From NCBI GenBank assembly GCA_002633005.1, contig NMRA01000494.1, forward strand, positions 1-64,000: a DNA stretch of 64,000 bases. The letters run 5' to 3'. This DNA comes from Phoronis australis. Taxonomy: Eukaryota; Phoronida; Phoronidae. This document shows, piece after piece, positions 49,593 through 61,300 of the stretch (within the stretch, counting starts at the first letter, position 1; each line of letters starts with the position of its first letter). Below the pieces are notes generated by a model that did no database searches, was not told the origin of the DNA, and saw only the letters and a program-made list of their open reading frames with translations. A program made the translations under genes and the position numbers.

Positions 49593-49930
49593 TAAGGTTA
49601 TTTTGGACCCTAGAAAATTTTCGAAACTTGACTGACTTCAGATCGTCATATTTCGAAAATGGCTGATAGTGTGAAACTTTGAAGTACTATGCTTTATGGA
49701 GTGCTCTGCATGACGGCGTTAGGAATTAGTTTTAAACTGCTATATTTTGCATGAGGGGCTACCAAAGGTAGGATATTTCGATGACCATCAAAAAATCAAA
49801 AACCGCTTAATTGCGAAACAGGAAAGGTATTTTAAGAAACTGTTGTACCATTTTTGAGATTTCATGTAAGCAATTTGTAGAAAAAATAATTTGGTCATGT
49901 TATTGATATGCCCCTGATTTGCTTTAAGCG
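49593..49930 (+). repeat. Unclassified dispersed repeat, copy 2
   Basis: It aligns in patches with 17892-18260 and 56500-56850: GACCCTAGAAAATTTTC near the start, TTGCATGAGGGGCTACC in the middle, and GGTCATGTTATTGATA near the end. No coding capacity is seen. Confidence 0.45.
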
Positions 49931-50124
49931 TATTTTCCCTTTCTGCTGAAAAGACACGAGACGCAGACTCGTATGAAATAAAAAAAATCAAATTCTACAG
50001 TCTCGCTTCTTTTAGAAAACATCTACTCCTCCTTAGATAAAATCTGCAGTTTGTGTATACAGGAATACATACGCAGACTTGCGCATAAGGTCCTTTGTAA
50101 CAAAACAAACAAAAACATTTAAGC

Positions 50125-51480
50125 TAAGTGTGCCGGTGTTCATGCAGACCATCAGCGTCAGCGTATGTATTTGTTTATTTGGGCTAAAGGCCACCAAGAA
50201 CGTTTTTTACTTGCTTTGTCTCTCCAAAACACGTCTTTTAATCATGGCGTCTAATATTTATCATTGTTCCCTATATGCATGTATGCATGCCGCCATGGTA
50301 TATGGGATAGTAGGGCCAATATGTATTCATTGGTAAAGACCGCATTCCACATTTGGTGAACAGTGTATTGTCTCCTGGTGGAGTAAATTGGTAAAACGTC
50401 AAATTTGGTTGACTTTGTTAATTTGAAAATACCCAAACTGTTCATTCAAGACGTCTTTCCTGAAAAAGCAGTTTTATTGCTAAAAAACCAAAAAACTTTC
50501 AGCAAAGATTTACCAGTGGAAACTCTGATGCACGATAATCATTCCCCAGTGTTTAGGCTTCGCCGTATTTATTCTGGTCATGGGAAAAAAGTTAATTGCC
50601 TAAATAACGTCTCAAACAAACAGGGGAAAATTATAATTCAAACCAAGCGGAAAGGGTTTGTTATGATTGCATACAATGTACAACTCTACAGCAAACTTCG
50701 AACTAATCATCGAGTAAATAGTTTTACTTACACAATTCGTCTGCTCACAGCGTTCTGCGACCACTACCGTTTCTAGCAACCAGTCCTCAGCTTAAGTTCC
50801 GCGAATCAGCCCACTCACCGAAAACACTTTCAGCCGTTATTTTCCAATGCTGAGGTCCAAGGGACATGGAGTTAAGAACGAAAAATAGACTTAGAAAACT
50901 GAGAAATTCATCTAAGCTAGACGACGCAAGGAGTCTTATGTTCCCGGATGGGTTGTTGCACACGGATTGTTAATGTGACTGAATGGTTCACTGTTTTAAC
51001 TATTTCACGAATTCGTATCAATTTATAATGAAATAAAACCTTCCTAGTTATTCAACACCATGACTTGGTGCTTAATCGTTGCGGGTACGCTTAGCATAAT
51101 TATGACGCCCGTATTGGAATTCCAATACGGGAACGGCCCGTATCGGAATATTCCCATTTGGGCCGAATTCCAATACCGACCGGAGCAACGATATAGAGCC
51201 TCAAGCCGAAGCTATTGGGAACAAGATATCTCCGCATGTGCATATACTTGATAAATAGGTTTTGGTCGCTGGAACATTTCCAGACGAAATGATCTGTCGA
51301 TATGATGTGGCAGTAACATTCCTATGCACGTGGGATTTTTACATTGCGTTACCGGTCTTTAACATCTTGGTTCTACTGTAAAAATTAAACGCGATAGGTG
51401 GCGTTCGGTTCACAGCGCAGGTCTTCGTGCTTGGTATTTAATCCGTAGACCATTGAACGATTATTCAATGCGAATTTTAA
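50125..51480. repeat. Dispersed repeat shared with 27.7-28.0 kb, split copy
   Basis: Blocks at 50125-50290 and 51385-51480 match the two parts of the repeat at 27735-28015. About 1.1 kb of unrelated sequence lies between them, including the palindrome at 51108-51131, so something probably inserted into this copy. Confidence 0.4.
51108..51131. repeat. Perfect 24-bp palindrome with imperfect neighbours
   Basis: CCCGTATTGGAA is followed directly by its reverse complement. Downstream, CCCGTATCGGAATATTCC and GAATTCCAATACCG at 51138-51180 repeat the same words, making a small cluster of dyad sequences. Confidence 0.8.
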
Positions 51481-52909
51481 TTTGAAGACAAGCCAATCTA
51501 TAGCCGGACTATATAGTTACCTTTTCTCATTTACAGAACATATTCACAAGTACAATAAAATCAAAATTATTGAATCTACTCGCCACGCTGCCAAACAACC
51601 ACCTTGTTGAAGTGATCTTTTATTGGTACTGCCTCAAGGTTGTTTATGAAACTTAAAATTCATGTTTGTGTATATTAAACACATTTTGTCATAAACTCGG
51701 ATTTTAATGCATTTTCAGTTTATTGAGACGTTTCTTTATTCTATACATTTAACCGGAAAATATTTTCAAATCAAACCATTTAACGGTCCCCGAGACTTTG
51801 CTGAATGATTTATTAATATAACACATTATGCCAATAATTCAGTCGTCAAAGACATTGGCTACGGCTTTTATTGTTGTATCAAGTAAAGGTGACGTATTCA
51901 AAACCAACGTGGGCTCAACAATGCGTTTTCTGAGATTGATGTGAACTCAGACCAATGGAATGGCCAGATCTTTAAGTAAATAGCGATAAAGATTGAGCCA
52001 GTGCTGTTTGTTGACCGACCTAAGTCGAAGTATTTAATTCTGGCAACGAAGCCTAAGTGGTTTATCGAATAGTTCAATGCTTTTCTTGGATAAGAATTGG
52101 TCGATGACTAACCAAGTCGCAATCGTGTTACGTAATCATCAGATAATTTTTGCGAAGAGGTAAACGTCACGCCGATTTTCATTGTTTATAATTATTTCGT
52201 CTTTTCATGGGATTCTGTAGCATATCTAAACAATGTCCGAAAATCGAATAGGCCTTGACAAGTATATGGGCATTTATGATCAGCAAGATAATGTTTCTTT
52301 CCATGCCATGGACGAAGGGCAACAGCTAGCTTGCATGTGATTGTTTCCCAAGTCACTGTTTCGCTGTACCTTAGCTACCGGCACTATACCTCTACTGTAT
52401 ACTGGAAACACAGCTGACCAATACAGCACAGCTAACGGAAGACAAAGCAGTTTTCCGGTAAGTATTTTCGCTTAATGAATTACACAGGCTATTGTTGTCA
52501 GAAAGTTTTTTGCACTTATTAATATCACCAAGTACCTACTGACAAACAAGACAGTGTGCCGAGTTTATTTTCATTTCAGTTCAGTCTCCATCCAATATTA
52601 CAAAACTTTTGTATTTGTTATTATTAATCTTCCTGTGAATTATTATTGTATTGAATGCTTAGTCAAGTAAAATTACCTAAGCCGACTTTACACATTGAAT
52701 TAAAGAAATGACAAAGGAATGCAATGCGCTTGATGAATAACAATCATCAAAATACACATTATTACCAATAAGGATGGTTAAAGCGATAAAAAAACAAGAA
52801 AATGAAAAACTCAAGATTGAGAATTCGATGTCAAGCTAATAGAAGTATATTCTTGAACGAGCATTAAAAACTAATCACCTTATGTTCATCTACGAATGTG
52901 TTTGGCTAA

Positions 52910-53020
52910 AAGTATAGAAAGACTTGGAACGGTGAAAATCGAGTGATGAAGAGTGTTCCACAGAGCTGGTGCAACAACCGCGAAAGATACGATCACCATA
53001 CGTTTTTGTGTTGGATTGTG
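52910..53020 (-). mobile_element. LINE 3'-end fragment
   Basis: On the minus strand one frame reads TKTYGDRIF and, after a one-base shift, another reads VVAPALWNTLHHSI...PSLS. This is the conserved C-terminal end (YGDRxF, AAPxLWNSLP) of non-LTR retrotransposon polyproteins. It is clearly frameshifted and dead. Confidence 0.6.
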
Positions 53021-53389
53021 TATCTTTCATAATATGCATATATCATCGGGACGCAATTTTCCAGAAGGCTCCAAAATGCACACACGTTCCCCAAGTACAT
53101 TTTAATCTTAATTGTTAGGTCCACTAAAGAAATTTCCTTGGAATCAGTGTTGTGGATTATTCTAGTAGGGGCTATTATTATTTAAAAGTCGGCGAGATTT
53201 AACAATGAATCATTAGCAGAAGTGCTATTATCAAACATTTTTAAAAATCTACAAACTTAAATTACAAAAACTTCAACTACAAGCGAATATACAATGTAGA
53301 TAATATACTGAACTTGAATATAAAAACAAAAGCATGTGTACGTGTTACGGGGTGTGTAGACATCTGTAGCAGTTCTCACAACAGCAGCT

Positions 53390-54300
53390 CGCAGAGAAAA
53401 AAATCGTGAGCGAGTGTGGCAAATTCATTCAAGGCAGTACATTGTCGCAGTGCCGATGCCAGTGAGTTCCATAGCAAAATACCCTTATGGGAGATTGAGT
53501 TACACCCATAAGTCATGGTATACACGTTTTACATAGAGACAGTCTTCTTCTCTGAGACCGTATCTTGACTCTCTTAATTCAAGCTTTCCTGACAAAGGGC
53601 AGGGTCCAATAACACGTACGTTTTTGAATATTTCAATAGATAAACATTTCATCCGCCAACTAGGAGAGCAGCTCCTAGTCTTATCTAAGGGTTGTGGGTA
53701 GCATGATTGACTGTTACTGAACAAAAATTGAAGCACGGTGTTGTATCTTTTCCATTTTCCTACTCTTCTGTATTACGCATATGTACCAAACAAGGGGGCA
53801 GTGATTAATATAACTTACGCTTACTGTTAGTACCTAAAATATTACGGAGACTGGACAAGGCATTCATTTGTCTAGAAACTTTTTTGTGGATAACGTCAAC
53901 GTGCTCATGAAGTTCACTGGCTGTCAAGTTGGACACCAAGCAGCTAAACACACTCTTCAATCACCGTATCACCGGACATGAGATAACTGTCAGTATTCCT
54001 AGATAAGATGATCGACTCGAATTTACCAGTGTTTACAGCCATTTCATTTGAGGAGAACCAATCCTTTGCCATTTGCCCAGCTGCCTTGAGGCTGAGGCGA
54101 ACAAAAGATACGGTGTTTACAAGAGGTTATTGCCATCCGCGTAATTGTATAACTTACAGCGACCGCTTATAGCGTAACATATATCATCGATAATAATGTT
54201 GAATAAAATGCGGCCTAGGACAGGCCCTTGGGGAACACCTTCATGGGACCCTTTCACTACATGCTCCTTAACTTGCTGTTTACAAACCTATAGTGTATAC
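53390..54300 (-). mobile_element. Decayed non-LTR retrotransposon, reverse-transcriptase region
   Basis: On the minus strand, from about 54260 downward, the order is GVPQGPVLGRILFNI, then IDDI, then NYADG, then AKDWFSSNEMAVNTGKFES, then HVDVIHKKVSRQMNALSSL, and finally LLWNSLASALRQ near 53450. This is the order of reverse-transcriptase motifs in CR1/L2/Jockey-type LINEs. Stops and frame changes break it up, and the catalytic YADD box reads YADG. The 5' part (endonuclease) was not found. Confidence 0.75.
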
Positions 54301-55344
54301 CTGAGAGTCGTTTGATCAATTGCTGTTGTTGGCCTGATTTCTTTGATGTAACTTTTGATATTTATCACCTTGCCTGCTATATGTACATAAGCGTAGTGAC
54401 CCGGTATTATCCCAACAAAATACTCAACTGGGTATGAATTTTAAAATTCCAGATTTCTGTTAATGCACTGTGTGAAGGAGGACGGCTTAAGTTTCGATCG
54501 TCTTTATAATATTTGATTAGTTCACTCAAACTCTACCCTCACGCCTCCCTATTTATTTTAGAATCGCTATTTATTTAAAACAGAAAATATCAAAATTGCA
54601 AATAAAAGTTTCGGGTTGCATACCTACAATGCATCTTGCGCTGGATAGTCACTGGTATGAGAGTAAAAAATAATTCATAGGCACGCCTCACAGATAATTT
54701 CATGTTCCACTCGTCGCTGATCTGAATTAAACTTTTACAAAGCGGGCAACATTGCCGAAGTCGAACTTTATGTGCAGACTGTGGCGGTGTGCTGCAAAAT
54801 ACGTTCAAACAGTTTGTCGGGAATACAAACTACTGTACTTTGTCCATTTAAAATAAAATGAGTGCCATGCATCGAGGAAGACAATTATGGTTATTTCATT
54901 AAACATTGCATTCCATGCCTCCCACCCACATCTCAGTCACTTTGCCGTTCTCCACGGATGCATCTCACAATAGTAACATTACATCACATATCTCAGATGT
55001 ACATCTATTATACCGACCGAGATCTGATCGGGACCTGTGATTTATACATTGTGCCATCGTTTCACGTAATAATTTGTCATACGCCCCGATATTTCCAGTG
55101 ACAGTCAAGCATTTGACCAACTACGGACTCGACTTCACTGCGGATTGATCACGCCCACACGAAGTCCGGACGAGGCTAGCCTCGGTCCAACCGCACACTG
55201 GAACCCGCATCCAGACGCGGTGTAGCCGCGTTGAAAAGGAAAAGCTTTTCGATCAGCACTGTAGGTAAAAAACGAAGCCTATTTTCGGATATCCCTGGTG
55301 CCGTTGACGTTCATACAGACTGGGGATCAGTTTAACATCTAATT

Positions 55345-58300
55345 ATGGAAAACAAAACTACATCGTGGCTTGGTGAAGACGAACAGAAAAGGGAACCCGT
55401 GTGTGAGAAACAGTTAGGAGTCAACAAAGCGTTTGGAAAGTTAAAGGATTGGTCGTTGGACACTTGTACGAATGGAGTGCCGAATATTGCGCGAGCAGAC
55501 AACAAAGTTTCGCGCATTTTCTGGATCCTCATCACTCTGACGGGCACAGGTGAGTGTGATTATGTTTTACCTGAATGTCGCCTAGAGACGCCGTTGCATT
55601 ACAATGAATTCAAGAAACTAAATGTATTAAACGAATTTCAAAACCGTTCACACACTTAAACTTTTCGATGAATAACTTCACTAGTAGACGAATTGAAGGA
55701 AATGACAGCAAAAACAACCAATTCACAACAATAACCTGAACTTTAGCGCTGAGGCCAACTTGACATCATCTGGCGAAAACTTGTGAAGAACTTTTTCCGC
55801 AGTATTTGAAATCAATATCGTTCATGATTGTGACATGAAATTTCAAGTGATGGATTTTCACTTGCGCAGTTTTGGGTCAGCCCTGCCGCAATCTGTTTAC
55901 TTCTTAAAACGTGTACACCATCAGTTGAAGATGCGTGTGCAAGACAACTGAAAGCTTTTCTTGGAGTTTTACTGGATCCTAGTTATAGTCCTGTGGCCGG
56001 TTGCATGAAACAGTCCCAAATAGGGACTCAACTAAGTTCCCTAAATCTACTGCGTATTTTTTAACTTGTGAAAACATCGATGATACAAGTTGAGAATGAT
56101 TTCTACGTTGAATTGTCAATACTATCGAAAAAGTAGGGATGTTTTCGTGCAACACCCCCAATTTAAGGACTGAGTCCCTATTTATTTTCAATGAACTGTG
56201 GGCTCAGTTTTAGTTATATTATTATAAAATGTCATTAATCAAAGAGGTGCTCATAATAAAGGTGAAGTGACAAAAATATATTGTACCTGTGAATCCATAA
56301 CGACACAAATACATGTACGCAAAAATGCTTAGGGGCCTTAGGTTAAGTCCGTATTTGGGACTGTTTCACGCAACCGCGCACTGGTATCTTTACGCTCATT
56401 TGACACCAAATTTCCTGCAAGAATATGATCACTGGTGAAACACGAACACCAATTTGATTTTGATTTTATCTACTCGAGAATTAGGGTTACATGCAAGTAG
56501 GACCATAGAAAAATGTCTAAATTTGGCGAACTGTCGATCATATCTCAGAAATGGCAAAATCGTAAACTTTCATATAATAGGCTTTATACACTGTCCTCCA
56601 AAATATTATAAAGAATTTTTTTCAAAATGTTGCGTATTTGCATGAGGGGTTAACAAAAATAAGACTTTTATTACTTACGTGGAAAAGGGTACATAACACG
56701 AAAATAAAATGATAATTTAAAAAAAATGCAAAACTGTTTTTTGAGTTCTTGTCTTGGATATTTATATCAAATCAATTTTAATCAAATTATTGATACCGGT
56801 ATTTTGCTTAATCAATGCACTTTTCTTTTTGATTAGTTTTACTAACTTTTCATATTTTTGTTCCAGCAGGAAACCGCAGATAAGCATAGCGTGATCTAAG
56901 ATGACAATCAATTTTAAAAGCTACACTAAAGATTTTGAACTCGAAATAGAATTTAAAACTTAATGTAACATTCATTTAGAGTTCATAGTGACACACAACA
57001 GACATTTAGTTTGGAGATTTGCATGCGAGCCCAGCTATTTTCAAATGTGAGTTCTTGCCCCAGGCAGCAGGCGTCTCGCACCCGGAATGACGATTCGCCG
57101 CGCAGTAAAACACTAATCGGTGACTCAGAAACAAGTACCATTAGTATGAGATTATAGAAATGAATCTTTGAACTTTTTCAAAATTCAATTAAAACGACGT
57201 GTTGATGGACAGTCCCAACAAAATGAAGTAACACCTTGCCCATCACATTTACCGCTGTGAATTTCCACAAGCGCAAATCAAATATGGCGGAAATCTCGTG
57301 CACGCACTATCTGGTTCCTACTCTAAACGTTAGATGGTGTGTTTAGACCGGAAAACTCGGCTCGATTGAGTTCCACGTTCTTACCCCAGACACAAGTTCA
57401 CTGATGCCAAATAACGTCGTATGGAGGTTGCAAGATATTGTTTAGCTTGCGAGATCCATGGGCGTAAGGGCGTCGCATGGTTATCGCCTATGGGACACTT
57501 CCATTGCGTCTTTACTGGACATAACAATACAACGGGTCGCATGGGTATCGTACCTTGGGCTCACATGACTGAGCCCGTTACAGACAAATGCTTACTAGTA
57601 TCTTTATTTTAAGAAAGAAAAGGAAAGTGAACAATGGATACGCGGACCTATCCATATGTACGCGACGAGATTTCGATCTAATTTCCCGTAATTTGATTAA
57701 TCAGTAATGCACTTTTCCATAAGTGACGTTTAAGGTTTAGCATTTCACCGACATTTTTTCATAAAGATTGACTGTGAGAGCTGTCAAGTCAGTCATTGTT
57801 TTACCTCGGATGTGAAAAGTTCGGTCATCGTTTGCGTTTGTTTACGAGTCAGTTGAAATGCCGCACGGTTGCTGCGTACCGGGGTGTACACATTTTTGTC
57901 TAAAGCGCACTCTGGGAATGCCATAACATCGCTTTCCGACGGATGACACACTCTGCCGTACTTGGATCGTACAAAGCAGTGTGTGGAAGCATTTTCTGCC
58001 GTCGAATTACCAAGAGATGTGTACGCGGAAGTGATGATTGCACGAAACTGGCCTCGTGCTGACATAGAACGAGGTCAAATGACAAGATGACATACAGGTC
58101 GGAAGCACAACGACGTGCATGGCATGCACAACAATTTCACCACCTAACTTGAATATCTTTTAAATGTACTCTTCCTTTTTACACAGATGAGTTGCGGCAA
58201 TGGAAAGATATTACAAAAACTTAAACAACTCGCAGCTTTCAGCCCAAGCTATGTTCACCTTATTTTACTAATATTTTTTAGATTTTATTACAAAGCGGGC

Positions 58301-61300
58301 TGAGTCTCCGCGGAAACATCGTACTACACATGGTCACAGTTCCATGAGACAGCTGTCAGTCTCTACATTTTAGTTGTGATGCATTATCAAATATAAAATT
58401 GAAACTAAAAATTCATATTATATTCAGCTAAGTTTGAAAATATTTGGAGTTTTAGGCTTTTGGCTTGCGTTCAAATCCATTTTATGATTTCTTCATCTAA
58501 AATGAATCGGAAAGAGTATCTTCAACTGGCTCCAGATAATATGTTCGAGGAATTTTCCTGCTTCAGACAGGTATTTTACTGATGCCACTTGGATTACTAT
58601 ATGCTTGGGATTTGTCGTAGCATTTCACAACGTTTGTTTAAACATTCATCAGCACAATGGAGTACTGGTTCACGGGTACATGTACAAACGATAAAAACTA
58701 ATCCGATGATCGAGAATCCTGTGTATCGAATCTGTTAACTTATCAAGCCAATAAAGTTGCAGTATAAATTTTAATATTTGCATCGTATCCTTTGTAAACA
58801 TTTCTTTTGAAACTAGTGCCTACTAAAGCTTCTAATGCGTTTGTCAACAGTCGATATTCCTGCGAAATGATCAACCTCATCTCTCTCCCTAATACAAATT
58901 TAATTGTTTTAGCTGTGCCCGAAGAGACCTTGTAATACTTGACAGCTGCCAGACACTGTGAGGACTGTTTTCTCTGCACAACTTTCAGATACATTTAATG
59001 TATATTTCACGCCAAGATGAGGGTGTGTTTGCACACTTCTAAAATTAACCAAACACCTTCAATATCACATCTATACAGCCCGAAGTGACAACTAAATGTT
59101 GCCACAAAGCTCTGTTATGAAATCCAAGGGCTTATCGTGGAGACCACTGCCAGATACTTGAGTCACGCAGTATCTTTAGCTTGTGACCTGGCGGGCGTAC
59201 ATCTACCAGTCTCGCATTATTTCGGAGGAATTCAGCAAACATGCCACGTAAATCAGCTGACTTGTCATCACCTAGTACACTCCGATAATCACGTTTCTTT
59301 AACTATTGGTTAAAATACTAAAACTCAACGTAAAACAGTAGTGCCATAAATTCTAAAAGTGAACAATTGTTGTAGAGTTTATTGTCACAACGCCAGTGAT
59401 TATTTGCAAAAGATGCCTCGAACTTATTTTTTTGTTCCGAATCATTTTACATGTACACTTTACTTAGACGAATACTCGTCCAGCATCTCTGGCAAAGAAC
59501 TGGGGATATGGGACTTCAAGTGTATTATAAGGTCTCTTCGCGCACAGCTAAACTGAATACAGGAATCTCAAGAAGACTGATTGAGATGTCTTCCGTGGCG
59601 AATGCTTCTAATCACTTTATATCCAGGAGAGTAGAACTCCTAGCACTCGAGCAGAAGTTAATTTGTTGGCAAACAAAGGAGCAGTCGGGCTGACAATTGT
59701 AATTAATGCTGCTTTTCAGTTGAGGATGACAACAGAAACCCAAATTGAAAGATTTGGTGAGCCAAGAAGCTTGCATCTCTTCAGAGGTTACAATGAAAGC
59801 TCATTGGATTGTCTTCGGGAATACTCCGGCAGGCACTAATTGGTGTCTATTTATTTTCACAAACTATTGATAGATGGTATTCAATTAAGTGTGGAATGTA
59901 GTGTAGCCATTAAATTAATTTAAATAAGGTATGATAATCAATGTTTGAAATGCGCTTGATCTCCTACTACGTCACAAGAAGACAGCAACGGAGTCGGTGG
60001 GGAGTGGTAGACTGTATAGCGGCTTTGTTCAAAAGCGTATCAGTCGAAATGCATTTACCTGAACGTTGTCGATAGGAAGTCATTGTCGGATTAATTCATC
60101 GACGTAGTTGTTTCATCAAAACACACGCATGCTCATCTAAATTGTTCTTACTCACATTCCTTGATTCGTGTTTTTGTCAGATGATGACGTACGATTCTGT
60201 TGTGTTCTATTTTAACGTTTTGTAATAACACTACATCAATAAATTCGTTACAAATTATAGAACTTTCCTTTAAAGTCTGCTACAGATGTTGCAGGATGAA
60301 GACTGTAATAACTTTTTTCAGCAATCGTTACGTTTGTCTGCAACACCAATTTTTGTCGCGAAACTGCTCAATTGGAGCCACTCAAACGGGGTGAATGAAA
60401 GAGTATTAGTTCTGTGTTCCTTATCAGTCCTGCCCTAGATCAGCATACATAGCAGAAGCTTGCACCAACCCAACTTAGGGACTCTCACTTCAAAGCAGGC
60501 TCCTTCAAATCAATGGATCTAACTTCATTGTTGTAAGAACTTTATAGATTGTCTCTGTGACGCATGAGAGGGCTCTTGGAATCCAGTACTTTTAAATACT
60601 GCGTTGCTGTACAGAGACTGCTCGTCATCAGCTCTTTTCAAGAGCACTACTTCTGTTCAACTGTCACTCTGTCTTGTGTGACAGGACAACATTGCTTCGC
60701 TTTCCTTGGGCGCATATTGTAACTCACAAGGTCTAGCACAGTCTGTTCAGTTCAGTTTATTTGTACGACAGGTTGAGTCTACAGTTCAAATGCTAAATAT
60801 CCGATTCTCGATTCGTAGTCGATTCGTAGTCGATCCTAGCCTTCTTGTAACGTTCAACATAATAGGTTGTTTTATACACACTACGCTACGAGGGCTGTTA
60901 ACCATGAAGTGACCCATTTCTCGTTGTAGCATTTACCGTGGAACAAGGGTACGAGGCATTTGACAAATTCTTCAAACATCCCATTAACGTGAACATCAAA
61001 TACAAATCTGCGGCCCACTTGGAGTTTCCTGCAGTCACAGTATGCAATCTCAACCCTATCAGGTATTTTGTAGTGTTTGAAGCCACGGTAGTGTTCACTT
61101 TACCAGTAGTCAAACGTTTTCTAGTGTCGGCTCTTCTACTCCAAGGACCCCATCCATTTATATCAGTTTCCCGCGTTCCCTGCCTTTGCTTAAAGTGTCA
61201 TAAATAAGTAAAAAGTCGTCTTGAAAGCAAACATTTGAACATTTATACAATTATACGAAACGGACTTCTGGTGATTTCTCTGTTATTCTCAAAAGTTTAA

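Larger units (their letters stand above)
48007..55344. other. Spacer between the two channel genes
   Basis: This 7.3-kb spacer holds the 3' flank of gene 1, a THAP fragment (48292-48410), dispersed repeats (49593-49930, 50125-50290, 51385-51480), a palindrome (51108-51131), a segment at 51900-52000 resembling the upstream flank of gene 1, and two LINE fragments on the minus strand (52910-53020 and 53390-54300). No working gene is apparent. Confidence 0.6.
55550..60929. other. Channel gene 2, intron 1
   Basis: This 5.4-kb intron holds MITE copy 3 (55998-56379), a dispersed repeat (56500-56850), a broken THAP gene (57858-58080) and the block shared with gene 1 intron 1 (58627-58810). Other ORFs show no domain. 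Confidence 0.65.

Noticed and set aside
50405-50776. 123-codon plus-strand ORF between the channel genes
   Set aside because: Composition is that of AT-rich non-coding DNA and no family motif is present.
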